The notes under the pieces: model-generated
Told to the model about the DNA's origin: nothing
Databases searched by the model: none
What the model saw: only the letters and a program-made list of their open reading frames with translations
Made by a program: the position numbers and the translations under genes
NCBI GenBank assembly: GCA_019057475.1
Contig: DXJO01000014.1
Coordinates: forward strand, 1 to 64,000
Source: Candidatus Thorarchaeota archaeon
GTDB taxonomy: Archaea; Asgardarchaeota; Thorarchaeia; Thorarchaeales; Thorarchaeaceae
Direction: 5' to 3'
Length of the DNA stretch: 64,000 nt
In this document: piece by piece, positions 44,096-56,099 of the stretch
Position numbering within the stretch: the first letter of the stretch is position 1
How the letters are laid out: each line of letters starts with the position of its first letter

Positions 44096-44812
44096 ATGCC
44101 TTTGAGAATCACGAAGAGAACTCGTGCGGGTGCAATCCTTGCCCTAGTCTTGCTCCTGATCATCGGTCTTGCAAGCTACTCATTGAGGGACGAGGACTAC
44201 CCTTCGGGAACTCTGCCACTAAACGCTACGCCTCAGTTTGATGTAGGAGAAGAGTTCTGTTATAAGACAGATAGCTACTTGCTCAGCAACGTAGAGGCTA
44301 TCTATGAATGGCGCGAAGAAGTCTTCACAGTCAACAGAACGATGCAGATTGACGAAAGGGAATACTATGAGATTGTGTATGATTTGATAATTCATGTATG
44401 GGAGTCTGACGCCATACCCGAAACGGTGATCAATATCACGCACCTTCTGTACATTGACGTAGAGAATGGGACATGTGTTGGAAAGACCGTGGACCCATCG
44501 AGATACTCAAATGAGGATGGCCTTGCAACAGACATAGGCTTCTTCGCATATTGGATGTTGGGACTCGAAGAGGGACTCAGATGGCAAATGATCGATGAGG
44601 CTTCTTCGAAAGTCCACAGGATTGATGTGCTTGGAATGGATGAGGTAGATGAAGTGCAGTGCTTCAAAGTTAGAGTGAAGGAGATACTGCATGGTCGAGT
44701 CAACCGAGTCCGTCAGTTCTGGATAGCTGCTGACAAGAGAATCGTAATAAAAGAAGAAACAGATTTCCCCTCGGGGGAAACCGTTTATAGGGATGCGGCA
44801 TCATGTCCGTGA
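44096..44812 (+). CDS. secreted or membrane-anchored protein, unknown
   Basis: A 238-residue protein with an N-terminal signal anchor (about 9-27: GAILALVLLLIIGLASYSL after basic residues) and a beta-rich, acidic extracytoplasmic domain. No Cys-type lipobox. I do not recognise the domain; repeated antiparallel strand patterns such as REYYEIVYDLIIHVWESD and FKVRVKEILHGRVNRVRQFW recall lipocalin- or LolA-like ligand-binding folds, but that is a guess. Monocistronic, leaderless promoter. Confidence 0.55.
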   Translation: MPLRITKRTRAGAILALVLLLIIGLASYSLRDEDYPSGTLPLNATPQFDVGEEFCYKTDSYLLSNVEAIYEWREEVFTVNRTMQIDEREYYEIVYDLIIHVWESDAIPETVINITHLLYIDVENGTCVGKTVDPSRYSNEDGLATDIGFFAYWMLGLEEGLRWQMIDEASSKVHRIDVLGMDEVDEVQCFKVRVKEILHGRVNRVRQFWIAADKRIVIKEETDFPSGETVYRDAASCP

Positions 44813-44850
44813 GTCAGAATAGTAGGACTCCTAAAGAATCATCCCGCTAG

Positions 44851-45381
44851 ATGGAGCGCATACTCTTGCCGTTTACGCCATTTCACTTGGGACCTGCATT
44901 GCTTCTCGGGCTGCTACTCCTCCGCTACATCGATTTTCCCACATTTGTAGTGGCAAACGTTATCGTCGACATTGAGTCATTCTTGGTTCTGGCGCTTGGC
45001 CTGAACTATCCGCTCCACGGTTTCCTTCATACGTTCCTGGGAGGGTCCATCATTGCTCTTCTCCTAGCAATGGTGATGAACGAGGTAAGAGAACCGCTCT
45101 CTCCACTGTTGTCATCATTCAGACTTGAACAGGAAACCTCGTTCAAGGGTGTGTTGCTTGCCTCTGTCTTCGGTGTCTACCTTCACATCCTGTTGGATGC
45201 ACCTCTCTATATTGACATTCAGCCGTTCTATCCGTTAGACACCAATCCATTCTATGTTGGTAGTGCGTCGTTTGGAGCAGCAGTCTACGGTCTATGCACT
45301 TGGTGCTTCTTGGGGGCGGCTGTAATCTATGCGATCCGGTTGATTATGGTCTGGAGAATGGGTACGAAGATCTCCAGTTGA
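44851..45381 (+). CDS. YdjM/DUF4184-like integral membrane protein (metal-dependent hydrolase family)
   Basis: A 176-residue membrane protein with four or five helices. The N-terminal FTPFHLGPALLLG and HGFLHTFLGGS stretches and the later YLHILLDAPLY carry the conserved His/Asp residues of the YdjM (LexA-binding, inner membrane) family of predicted metal-dependent hydrolases. True activity is not established. It is 38 bp after the previous gene and may share its transcript. Confidence 0.65.
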   Translation: MERILLPFTPFHLGPALLLGLLLLRYIDFPTFVVANVIVDIESFLVLALGLNYPLHGFLHTFLGGSIIALLLAMVMNEVREPLSPLLSSFRLEQETSFKGVLLASVFGVYLHILLDAPLYIDIQPFYPLDTNPFYVGSASFGAAVYGLCTWCFLGAAVIYAIRLIMVWRMGTKISS

Positions 45382-45495
45382 GAAACATCAGAGTAGTCCA
45401 ACAAGTACATTGATTCATCACGGAAGATTCCAATCGCGACACTCGGTAGGTTGAGATTCACCAAGAAAAGCTAAAGTTGACCCACAAAGGATAGA

Positions 45496-45545
45496 GGTTC
45501 GTAACTCTTTGCCCTTGGCAACTCTGGGTACTGCGCGAAACCAAC
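45496..45545 (+). repeat. degenerate partial repeat (copy D)
   Basis: GGTTCGTAACTCTTTGCCC followed by TTGGCAACTCTGGGTACTGCGCGAAA matches the left half of copies A and E. It sits between two convergent genes. Confidence 0.5.
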
Positions 45546-45552
45546 CATATCC

Positions 45553-45795
45553 TCATGGACCAGCAGATTCGCTCGACTGTATTTGCCACCAAGTCCACAG
45601 CGAGTAGATGGTAAGCGCAGCACCAAGAGGGATGAGCAGTAACCATATAGTTCCAGCAATGGGTGGTATGTGATAGGGATATCCCTGTGGATCAAGCGGG
45701 GGCTGGGGATGTGTCACAATCCAAATGGTGATTGAGTTGAGAATGTATCCAGTCAGCATGAGAATAAGCCCAACGACGAGATGCTTCTTGCGCAT
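45553..45795 (-). CDS. small two-helix membrane protein
   Basis: An 80-residue protein from the ATG at 45795, which has GAGG 8 nt upstream. Two membrane helices (about 5-25 and 48-70) flank a Pro-rich loop HPQPPLDPQGYPYHIPP. No family recognised. A longer frame up to 45957 has no ribosome binding site and would overlap the start of the divergent gene. Confidence 0.5.
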   Translation of the reverse strand: MRKKHLVVGLILMLTGYILNSITIWIVTHPQPPLDPQGYPYHIPPIAGTIWLLLIPLGAALTIYSLWTWWQIQSSESAGP

Positions 45796-45914
45796 GCTGA
45801 ATCCCTCACATTGTCGTACACTACTGCACGCAAATAGACTTGAATCTAGCTCTAGAACTGGATTTGTTAATATGCAATAAGTACCTATTATTGACCTATC
45901 CAGTAGTGAGAGAA

Positions 45915-46523
45915 ATGGCTGATGACTTAGTCTACAGGGCGCTCTTTGTTGGGACATATGCGCTATTCCTTGGAGTACGCGGATACTATAGGTTTGTGAA
46001 ACTAAGAAAAGACCAGAGAAACCAGGAAGAGCCTGAAGCAGAACGAAAGAGTTTTGGAAGAGCAGAGTCAGCCATTGTCATCTTCATTCTTGGTTACCTT
46101 GTTTCCACCATTCTGTATCTCATAGGCAGCCCTTGGATTGATTGGTCCCAGATTCCCAGCTATCCTATCTGGTTACGCTTGCTTGGAATCCTTCTAGCCC
46201 TGACCATGATTCCTCTTCTTGCCTGGATTCACCGAACACTAGACAGGCAATACTCGCCCTGTCTGCAGATTAAGAGTGGTCATCAGTTGATAAGGACAGG
46301 TCCTTATGCAAGGATACGTCATCCGATGTACACAGTACTCAATTTCTTCTCGGTGGGGCTTGCTCTTCTGACTGGGAATCTGCTAGTTGTTACTTTCTCA
46401 CTGATGCTGATGTTCTCGTTCCCATGGGTGGCTAAGAAAGAGGAACAGATGATGATTGAAACATTCGGTGATGAGTATCGGGAGTACATGACAAGGACAG
46501 GTCGATTCTTCCCGAAGATTTGA
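45915..46523 (+). CDS. isoprenylcysteine methyltransferase-like (ICMT) membrane methyltransferase
   Basis: A protein of about 202 residues with five membrane helices. The C-terminal signature of the ICMT/PEMT group is clear: LIRTGPYARIRHPMYT (SAM-binding RHPxY motif) and EEQMMIETFGDEYREYMTRTGRFFP. Such enzymes methylate isoprenoid-linked or lipid substrates at the membrane. The ATG at 45915 fits the family start better than the longer frame from 45840. Confidence 0.82.
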   Translation: MADDLVYRALFVGTYALFLGVRGYYRFVKLRKDQRNQEEPEAERKSFGRAESAIVIFILGYLVSTILYLIGSPWIDWSQIPSYPIWLRLLGILLALTMIPLLAWIHRTLDRQYSPCLQIKSGHQLIRTGPYARIRHPMYTVLNFFSVGLALLTGNLLVVTFSLMLMFSFPWVAKKEEQMMIETFGDEYREYMTRTGRFFPKI

Positions 46524-46634
46524 CTCACCGCATCCGAAATCTGCACATCATCAGGATGAGGACGACCATAGTGATATCGATGAATCACAATCGATAAATC
46601 CAGATGGTTTTCGCAGTAGAACGAGGAATGGATA

Positions 46635-47366
46635 ATGGACTTCTCCAACGTTTACAAGGACGATAAGCGTGCGGATGCATATTCAAAACTCCAATTCCCT
46701 GGAACCTACTATCTGGCATTCAGAGACCTCCCTGCAATCATATCTGAACATGTTACCGGTAAGGAAGCATTGGACTTTGGGTGTGGTTCAGGGCGTTCTA
46801 CTAGATTCCTGCAGAAACTTGGCTTTCGTGTGAGTGGCGTTGACATATCGGAGGCGATGACAAGGAAAGCCAGAGATATCGATCCTAAAGGCAACTACTA
46901 CGTCATAGAGGAGGGCGACTTCAGTCAGTTCAAGGAAGGTTCATTCGATCTCATCCTGTCCGCATTCCCCTTCGACAACATCCCTACCATGGAGAAGAAG
47001 GTCATGAATCTCAGAGGTCTGAGAAATTTGCTTAGTAACGAGGGGCGACTGGTCAATCTGGTGTCGACACCTGAGATTTACACACACGAATGGACATCAT
47101 TTTCCACAAAGGACTTCCCGGAGAACAAAGACGCAAGAAGCGGTGACACCGTTCTAATAATCCAGATGGACACCGAAAACAAGGAACCTGTAGAGGACAT
47201 CCTCTGGACTCATGAGTCATATCTGGAAACCTACGATAGGGCTCAACTGGAGATTGTTAGTGCCTATCATCCGCTGGCAAAGGACGATGAGCCATACGAA
47301 TGGGTCAATGAAACTGAGATTCCACCTTGGGTTGTATATGTGTTGAAGAGAAGTGGTCATCTCTAA
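46635..47366 (+). CDS. class I SAM-dependent methyltransferase
   Basis: A 243-residue methyltransferase with motif I ALDFGCGSGRSTRFL (about 44-58), acidic ribose contact in VSGVDIS, and a DLILSAFPFDNIP motif II/III. The acceptor is unknown. It is the last gene before the 23S region and is transcribed towards it. Confidence 0.83.
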   Translation: MDFSNVYKDDKRADAYSKLQFPGTYYLAFRDLPAIISEHVTGKEALDFGCGSGRSTRFLQKLGFRVSGVDISEAMTRKARDIDPKGNYYVIEEGDFSQFKEGSFDLILSAFPFDNIPTMEKKVMNLRGLRNLLSNEGRLVNLVSTPEIYTHEWTSFSTKDFPENKDARSGDTVLIIQMDTENKEPVEDILWTHESYLETYDRAQLEIVSAYHPLAKDDEPYEWVNETEIPPWVVYVLKRSGHL

Positions 47367-47474
47367 ATCAATTTGTAGCTGATTTCGATATCGTAATAGC
47401 TGCGGATCATCTTCTTGGCAAGTTAACGTACGCCTAGGCCATGCCTTTTCTAGCGAATATAAAAAAGATCGCTT

Positions 47475-47517
47475 GCAGAGGATGGAGGCATAGTTTGTAC
47501 ATTCTTACCTTGACAAC
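47475..47517 (+). repeat. 3' half of the 23S-flanking inverted repeat (precursor processing stem)
   Basis: Two segments here are the reverse complements of segments in the 23S 5' leader. GCAGAGGATGGAGGCATAG (47475-47493) matches 51199-51217, and CTTACCTTGACAAC (47504-47517) matches 51118-51131. In the transcript each segment pairs fully, with a single difference in each that becomes a G-U wobble. They should form the long helix cut in archaeal pre-23S processing. Confidence 0.7.
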
Positions 47518-47608
47518 TCTAGGTACTGTGCGAAAACCGCTTTTAGTCTGCACGCCTCGGACATTAGTAGCGGTGAGCTGAACACCTCGCCGAAGCTTGG
47601 TGCTTACA
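47489..47608 (+). repeat. dispersed repeat, copy B, in the 23S 3' flank
   Basis: This copy holds the inner strand of the processing stem, then AGGTACTGTGCGAAAACCGC and the GGTGAG/CTCGCC hairpin, and ends about 40 bp from the mature 23S end. Copy A (41378-41474) differs at about five positions; copies C-F are partial and degenerate. The whole family lies within 38-47.6 kb. Confidence 0.75.
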
Positions 47609-47647
47609 CCCCCGCCCTATTTACCTTGTCTTCTACAAGAGTCCTCG

Positions 47648-51078
<3,431 letters not shown>

Positions 51079-51430
51079 ATCGCGGACCTACTTACGATTT
51101 CGGCAACAGTATTACCCGTTGCCAAGGTAAGTAAATTTCTAGTCATTTCATGTACGATATTAATTTTCGTCAACCACATATTGATATGATCGATGAACCT
51201 ATACCTCCATCCTCTGCAATCCTTGCACACTGCTTCTTCCATAAACGATGGTGGAGTACGACTCCAAAGCACATGCATCGACGGTCCTCCATCGGAAATG
51301 GCACCAATCTCATCGCCTGGTCCCGATGAACTTTCATCCGAGCACGACCCCGGATTCTGGACCTGCTTCATGCGCACTACTATGTCGTGTGTGCGCTCGA
51401 CGAGCCACCTTGACTCGTGATTTAAAGCTT
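51079..51430 (-). promoter_or_regulatory. 23S promoter and 5' leader
   Basis: On the minus strand a TATA element CTTTAAAT (51420-51427) predicts transcription start near 51395, giving a leader of about 315 nt before the mature 5' end. The leader holds the two 5' strands of the processing helix, GCAGAGGATGGAGGTATAG (51199-51217) and CTTACCTTGGCAAC (51118-51131). It also has a local hairpin GGCAAC/GTTGCC (51092-51123 area) right before the 23S. A 150-codon frame across this leader runs into the 23S and is not a gene. From 51431 to 51623 nothing else is seen. Confidence 0.55.
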
Positions 51431-51623
51431 GCTGTGCATCGAGATGCAAATATGCACTCGCAGTTGCCAGAACAGCCCTACAACGTTCACGTTGCATAAG
51501 ACCGTCTCTACTCGACGACAGCACGATAATTCAGTTGCATTGGTAATAAACGTTACGTCTTGACTCAGTTAGAGGTCATCACAAGCAGGTGCTCTGCATC
51601 TGTGGAGTCAGGTCGAAACCTGA

Positions 51624-52331
51624 CTAGGAGCTACCAAGCGCTTCTTTTTGCTTCTCGATTAAATTTCTGATACCCTTCACTGCGATATCTGTCATCGCGT
51701 CAAGGCTCCCACGGTCAAATGTTGCGCCTTCAGCTGTGCCCTGCACCTCAACGAACTGATCATCGAGCATGACTATGTTCATGTCCACATCCGCACTCGA
51801 GTCTTCAGTGTAGCAGAGGTCAAGTAGGCATTCTCCTTGAACCATGCCCACGCTCACTGCGGCAACGTATCCATTCAGAGGAATCTTAGATATCATATTC
51901 ATATCTACCATGAATTGAAGAGCGTCCATTAGCGCTACGAAGGCGCCGGTTATTGATGCGGTTCTAGTCCCGCCGTCTGCCTGGATTACGTCACAGTCTA
52001 TCTTGATTGTGTGCTCACCCAGACGAGTGAGGTCCACAGCGGCGCGCAATGACCGACCGATTAATCGTTGAATCTCCTGATTGCGACCGCTTACTCTGTG
52101 ACGGTTTGTGCGGGTATCAGTTGCCCTAGGGAGCATCCCATATTCAGCTGTAACCCAGCCTTTCCCCTGATTGTTGAGCCAACCAGGTGTGCCTTCCTCA
52201 ACGGTTGCAGTGCAGATTACGCGAGTGTCCCCTGTTGAGATGAGAACAGATCCTTCAGGATGTTTCAGGAAGTTGCGCATAATCTCAACCGGCCGCAACT
52301 CGCTATTCGCTCTACCATCGGAACGCGGCAT
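51624..52331 (-). CDS. rph: RNase PH, bacterial type
   Basis: A phosphorolytic 3'-5' exoribonuclease that trims tRNA 3' ends. The 235 residues match bacterial RNase PH throughout: [13 protein letters not shown] at the start, [25 protein letters not shown], the [15 protein letters not shown] helix with substrate Arg residues, and [18 protein letters not shown]. This length and the GMLPRAT motif separate it from archaeal exosome subunit Rrp41. The gene stands 500 bp upstream of the 23S in the same direction. Probable bacterial origin. Confidence 0.87.
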   Translation of the reverse strand: MPRSDGRANSELRPVEIMRNFLKHPEGSVLISTGDTRVICTATVEEGTPGWLNNQGKGWVTAEYGMLPRATDTRTNRHRVSGRNQEIQRLIGRSLRAAVDLTRLGEHTIKIDCDVIQADGGTRTASITGAFVALMDALQFMVDMNMISKIPLNGYVAAVSVGMVQGECLLDLCYTEDSSADVDMNIVMLDDQFVEVQGTAEGATFDRGSLDAMTDIAVKGIRNLIEKQKEALGSS

Positions 52332-52470
52332 TCAGTCAGCTCCAGTTTCCAAGGCGCCAGCCCGGCTATTAATCTCTGTCGTGAAGCGGTCGTGCATAGA
52401 TTTATCCAGATTGCCGCATAATAGCCAATCTGGGCGTAGTCGCACGCAGCCGCCTAAGAGGTGCCACACA

Positions 52471-53496
52471 ATGATGAATCTTCGCCGTAGGTTTGATTCT
52501 GCACTCCATGACACTGTGAAGGAGTGGAAGAAGCAAAAGAATGTGAGAGGTATCTTTGTGTATGGATCCTACGCGAGAGGCACACATACCGCCAACTCAG
52601 ACTTAGATATCGGTGTGATATGGGATGGCGATGAGGCACCGGTGCAGCTGCTAACCAAGCACAAGGAAGTCCTTATTGATCTGATCTTCATGACCGTTAA
52701 GGAGATCGAGGATGTAGTAAAAGGCAGGGCTAAGGATGCTTACAGAATAGCTGAGATTGTTGGACGCCTAAGAGCTGCCAAAGTCCTACACGATAAGCGT
52801 GGCGCTCTCAAGGCTTGGCAGAAGAACTTCGCTGAGTACAGTTGGCCTGCCGATGTTGTAGATGGACTCCTAGCTCGTGCCATTGACGGTCTTGAGGATG
52901 CCAAGCGATACGATGCAGAAGGCAATAGTGTCTGTGCAGTACATGAACTGAGATCCGCCCTCTTTGACCTCGGAAGGACGATTTTGATGAAGAATAACAT
53001 GTTCTGCATCACCAGAGCATCTGAGGTTCTAACAGAAGTGCGAATGATAGACCCAATGATCTACAAGCTATTCCTGCGGATGTTCAAGCTAAGAGGATAT
53101 AATGAGAAACAGCTGCTAAGCATTTTGGACGAAATAAAGCACTGGCTAGAGGTGGCTGAGGCACGCTTCGAGCAGACCACTGTTGATGAGCTGACAACGG
53201 AATTTCTCACTCAAGCGCAGAGAGAGTATCATGGTGCTCTCAACTTGACAATCGGCGGGGACCATGAGTTGGCAGTCCTTGAGATGCAGGGGGCGACTTA
53301 CATGCTTGGAAGAGCGCTTCTTGCCACAGGAGGTATGCCAAGCATGTCACGTGGCTGTGCTCTTGTGACCCAACTCAGGGATAATGAGAGTGTCTACTTC
53401 AATCAAATTCTGGTCGAGTATGGTGAGCTTGATTTCCAGCCGGCACCGATAAGGCGAGGCATAGGTGAAGCGCTATTCATCGCTCGAAGACTTTGA
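52471..53496 (+). CDS. nucleotidyltransferase with C-terminal helical (HEPN-like) region
   Basis: A 341-residue protein. The N-terminal polymerase-beta-like nucleotidyltransferase domain has G32-S-Y-A-R-G37 and D44-x-D46, with a third Asp in LIDLIF. From about 115 it is helical and contains two similar segments (CAVHELRSALFDLGRTIL and LAVLEMQGATYMLGRALL), like HEPN-type helical pairs. Unlike two-gene MNT-HEPN toxin-antitoxin modules, the parts are in one protein and there are two helical units. I use the ATG at 52471 behind AGAGGTG; the frame from 52171 overlaps rph. Substrate unknown. Confidence 0.72.
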   Translation: MMNLRRRFDSALHDTVKEWKKQKNVRGIFVYGSYARGTHTANSDLDIGVIWDGDEAPVQLLTKHKEVLIDLIFMTVKEIEDVVKGRAKDAYRIAEIVGRLRAAKVLHDKRGALKAWQKNFAEYSWPADVVDGLLARAIDGLEDAKRYDAEGNSVCAVHELRSALFDLGRTILMKNNMFCITRASEVLTEVRMIDPMIYKLFLRMFKLRGYNEKQLLSILDEIKHWLEVAEARFEQTTVDELTTEFLTQAQREYHGALNLTIGGDHELAVLEMQGATYMLGRALLATGGMPSMSRGCALVTQLRDNESVYFNQILVEYGELDFQPAPIRRGIGEALFIARRL

Positions 53497-53551
53497 ACTG
53501 CGGAATGATTGATTAGGCATGTGTATGCTAAATCGAGCGACAGTGAACTCT

Positions 53552-54091
53552 ATGTCTAAGGTTGATGCTGATATTATTAGACTGTCAAGTGTACCACTAA
53601 CAAGAGAGAAGCAGAAGAAGCTCGAAGAAGAAGTACGAGCCTACTCTTCTGCAGTGAATTACGTGATAAAGGAGATTCTAAGTAGACAGATATCATCAGC
53701 CCCAAAGGGTGTCGAAGCGCTACGTGAAGAGTTTAAGGAGAGATACGACTCACGTCCACAGTACCTTGAGGACGTAGTTAAGACAGCAAGAGTTGTGATT
53801 GGGCAACACTTTCGCATGGAGAAGACTATTAGGAGCATGAGAGGCAAGACGCCATTCTTCAAGCTAGGTCGGATTATCTTATCAAAGCCAATAGTTGATG
53901 TTGGGGAGAAGGCATTGATACTGCAATCCTCTGAGAACGAGGATATTCCAATGCCATACGATAAGCATAGCAGGAATCGTGTTGCGTTAACCCTGCTGAG
54001 GATAGCCAAAGGCAACCGTCAATATGGAAGAGTCCGCATAATATACTTGAAAGAGGGTTATGTGGAAATTGACATTCGCGTCGAGCAATGA
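53552..54091 (+). CDS. TnpB-like N-terminal module without RuvC domain
   Basis: A protein of about 179 residues that resembles the N-terminal part (WED plus helical REC-like region) of TnpB/OrfB of IS200/IS605-type elements: LTREKQKKLEEEVRAYSSAV at the start, YLEDVVKTARVVIGQHFR in the helical region, and a final beta segment GRVRIIYLKEGYVEIDIRVE. In TnpB a RuvC nuclease follows; here the reading frame stops cleanly and the convergent WD40 gene begins 9 bp later. No TnpA, no element ends. It could be a remnant or a domesticated RNA-binding module. ATG at 53519 is an alternative start. Confidence 0.5.
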   Translation: MSKVDADIIRLSSVPLTREKQKKLEEEVRAYSSAVNYVIKEILSRQISSAPKGVEALREEFKERYDSRPQYLEDVVKTARVVIGQHFRMEKTIRSMRGKTPFFKLGRIILSKPIVDVGEKALILQSSENEDIPMPYDKHSRNRVALTLLRIAKGNRQYGRVRIIYLKEGYVEIDIRVEQ

Positions 54092-54099
54092 GATTGTTA

Positions 54100-54981
54100 C
54101 TACGGAGTCCAGGCGACTAGGGACCCGGAGATATGTGTGGAGTATACCGTGTCCTTTTTGCCCCAGCCGACTGAGGATACCCCTGTCCAAGACTTCTCCA
54201 TGAGCTCTTGAGTTCCGTGCTCTAGAGAGAATACTCTGATTGTGCGATCCCAACTGCCAGACAAGAGACGCGTCCCCGTTGCATCTACTGACAAGGAGGT
54301 CACAATGTCAGTGTGGCCCATTATCTCTGTAGTATCGCGCGGGTCATCAAGATTCACAGAGAGGATTTTGCCACCATGGAGCCCAAGGAATACACGCGAG
54401 TCATCTGGCGCCAGCGTCATTGATCTGATGCGCTCCTTCTGCCGGGCAAGCGTTCTAATGGGGTTATAGCTGCCAAGATCCCACAACCGAGCGCTCCCAT
54501 CCCATGACGCGGTTACCAGTTTGGAGCCGTCGCTTGTGAATGCCAGTCCAGAAATATCAAGCCTATGCGCTTGAAGGTTGCGAATGCACTTCAGAGAGCC
54601 TATCGAGAAGACCTTCACCTCGCCGTCACGCGCACCGGCAGCTCCCTTTGATGACTCGGAATCAACAGCAAGCGCTTTGACCTCTGATTCGTGTCTGAGA
54701 ATTCGATTCTTCTGGTCCCCATTTGCCCCGTTCCAAATCCGGGTCGTGCAATCCCAGCTTGAAGAGACTAATCGCTTGCCGTTCTCCACGAAAGCAGCAG
54801 CTGAAACCATGTATTCATGACCCTTGATAGCTCGAAGCGGCTTGCCGGTTTTTGCATTCACGAGAATGACTTGTGCATCTTTCGTGCCACATGCAACACG
54901 CTTGACTTGCGGGTCCACAGAGAGACAGGTCAGTGGAGAAGGTTGTGAACAAGACGGTTTGTAGAGTATTTTCTTCTCCAA
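54100..54981 (-). CDS. WD40-repeat beta-propeller protein
   Basis: A 293-residue protein of about seven WD40 repeats, for example GHEYMVSAAAFVENGKRLVS with SSWDCTTRIWN, SDGSKLVTASWDGSARLWD, and GHTDIVTSLSVDATGTRLL with SGSWDRTIRVFS. It fills one propeller, with no extra domain or signal peptide, so it is a cytoplasmic interaction platform. TTG start with GGTGA 6 nt upstream. Partner unknown. Confidence 0.87.
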   Translation of the reverse strand: MEKKILYKPSCSQPSPLTCLSVDPQVKRVACGTKDAQVILVNAKTGKPLRAIKGHEYMVSAAAFVENGKRLVSSSWDCTTRIWNGANGDQKNRILRHESEVKALAVDSESSKGAAGARDGEVKVFSIGSLKCIRNLQAHRLDISGLAFTSDGSKLVTASWDGSARLWDLGSYNPIRTLARQKERIRSMTLAPDDSRVFLGLHGGKILSVNLDDPRDTTEIMGHTDIVTSLSVDATGTRLLSGSWDRTIRVFSLEHGTQELMEKSWTGVSSVGWGKKDTVYSTHISGSLVAWTP

Positions 54982-55072
54982 ATCACTTCACCGGAAAGCT
55001 CTCTCAAAGATTAATCACTCATTTGCGGTTTAAAAGTGTGTACCACAAATTATGCAATATTGTGGTTCCGAG

Positions 55073-56083
55073 TCACCTGCGTTTAAGGTACAGGTAGACC
55101 AGCCCTATGACAACAACTGGGACGACGAGCAGGCTGAGATAGAATAAAGAATCATCGTTTGGCGGGAGGGTGAGATTGTCATTGGCGTAGTCGATCAGGA
55201 ACGTTTCAACCACTTCTCCAACAGTCTGAAGGCTCTCTGCGCTGCACTTGTCAGGTGTATCTTCGAGGGTATGCCAGTACCAAGGAAATCCGTTGTGTTG
55301 AATTATGTCGACAGACGGTATTCCGGCATCGAGAAATGGACGATGATCATCCAGAATTGACCGGCCCGATACATCGAGAAATGTGTCATTGTGACCCATC
55401 TCATCAGCTATTGACCATATCAAATCCTGTAGAGACCTAGTTGAGCTGGTTTCCCGTTCTAGGCGCAGTTCTGAATCCCCGACCATATCGACGAGAATCA
55501 TGGCATCAATCTCGGACACCCTAGTTGGACTGAGCTGGTTGACGTAGTGAGTAGACCCCACAATCCAGTTCCAGCCATTGATCAATCCTGAGTCCTCAGC
55601 GTCGAACAGCACAATCTCCACCGATTCTCGGACGTCCACAGGCAAGCCACTCGCCAGCTCAAGCAATACTGCAACGCCGCTTGCGCCATCATTCGCTCCT
55701 ATGATTGGAGTCATTGTGTTGGCTGGTTCAGGGTCTTGATCAGCTCTGGGCCTTGTGTCATAATGAGCACCGAGAATGTACGATGGTTGTTCCGCGTCTG
55801 GCCAAGTTGCAATGATGTTGGAGCACTCCACTTCGAGATAGGTGAATTCTTGAAATGTTACATTCCAACCGAAAGATTCCAGGGTGGAAGCGATGTAAGT
55901 CTTACACTGAGTGAGATTGTCGGAACCAGGGGGTCTTGGTCCAAAGTCACATTGCTGGACTAAGTAATCCATAGCGTTCTCGCCATCAAACGCTAGCATG
56001 TGGTTTGATTGTGTCGTCTGGGGTGTCGCTATGATGGCTGCCATTAGCAACAGAAGGACTAAGATCACTCGCACTTGGTTCAC
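55073..56083 (-). CDS. secreted M28 metallopeptidase / glutaminyl-cyclase-like, membrane-anchored
   Basis: A 336-residue protein with a signal peptide (1-25), an M28-fold domain (about 35-300) and a C-terminal membrane helix (about 312-333). Single-zinc motifs of glutaminyl-peptide cyclotransferase type are visible: GAHYDTRP, GANDGASGVA, FDAEDSG, LDDHRPFLDAGIP and WYWHTLEDT. Thus it may be an outward-facing aminopeptidase or make pyroglutamate N-termini. The stop of the uridine phosphorylase is 16 bp upstream, so both are in one transcript. Start is GTG. Confidence 0.78.
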   Translation of the reverse strand: MNQVRVILVLLLLMAAIIATPQTTQSNHMLAFDGENAMDYLVQQCDFGPRPPGSDNLTQCKTYIASTLESFGWNVTFQEFTYLEVECSNIIATWPDAEQPSYILGAHYDTRPRADQDPEPANTMTPIIGANDGASGVAVLLELASGLPVDVRESVEIVLFDAEDSGLINGWNWIVGSTHYVNQLSPTRVSEIDAMILVDMVGDSELRLERETSSTRSLQDLIWSIADEMGHNDTFLDVSGRSILDDHRPFLDAGIPSVDIIQHNGFPWYWHTLEDTPDKCSAESLQTVGEVVETFLIDYANDNLTLPPNDDSLFYLSLLVVPVVVIGLVYLYLKRR

Positions 56084-56099
56084 AACCGTACCAGTGTGC

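Noticed and set aside
47540-47608. Possible 5S rRNA: GTAGCGGTGAG, GAACACC and GAAGCTTGG recall 5S motifs
   Set aside because: Too short, the order and spacing do not make the 5S fold, and the same sequence recurs in gaps as degenerate repeats.
38077-47608. CRISPR array
   Set aside because: The repeats are too long, widely spaced and degenerate, and no cas gene is present.
52171-52470. N-terminal extension of the nucleotidyltransferase
   Set aside because: Entirely opposite the 5' part of rph and its promoter; the domain begins at 52471.
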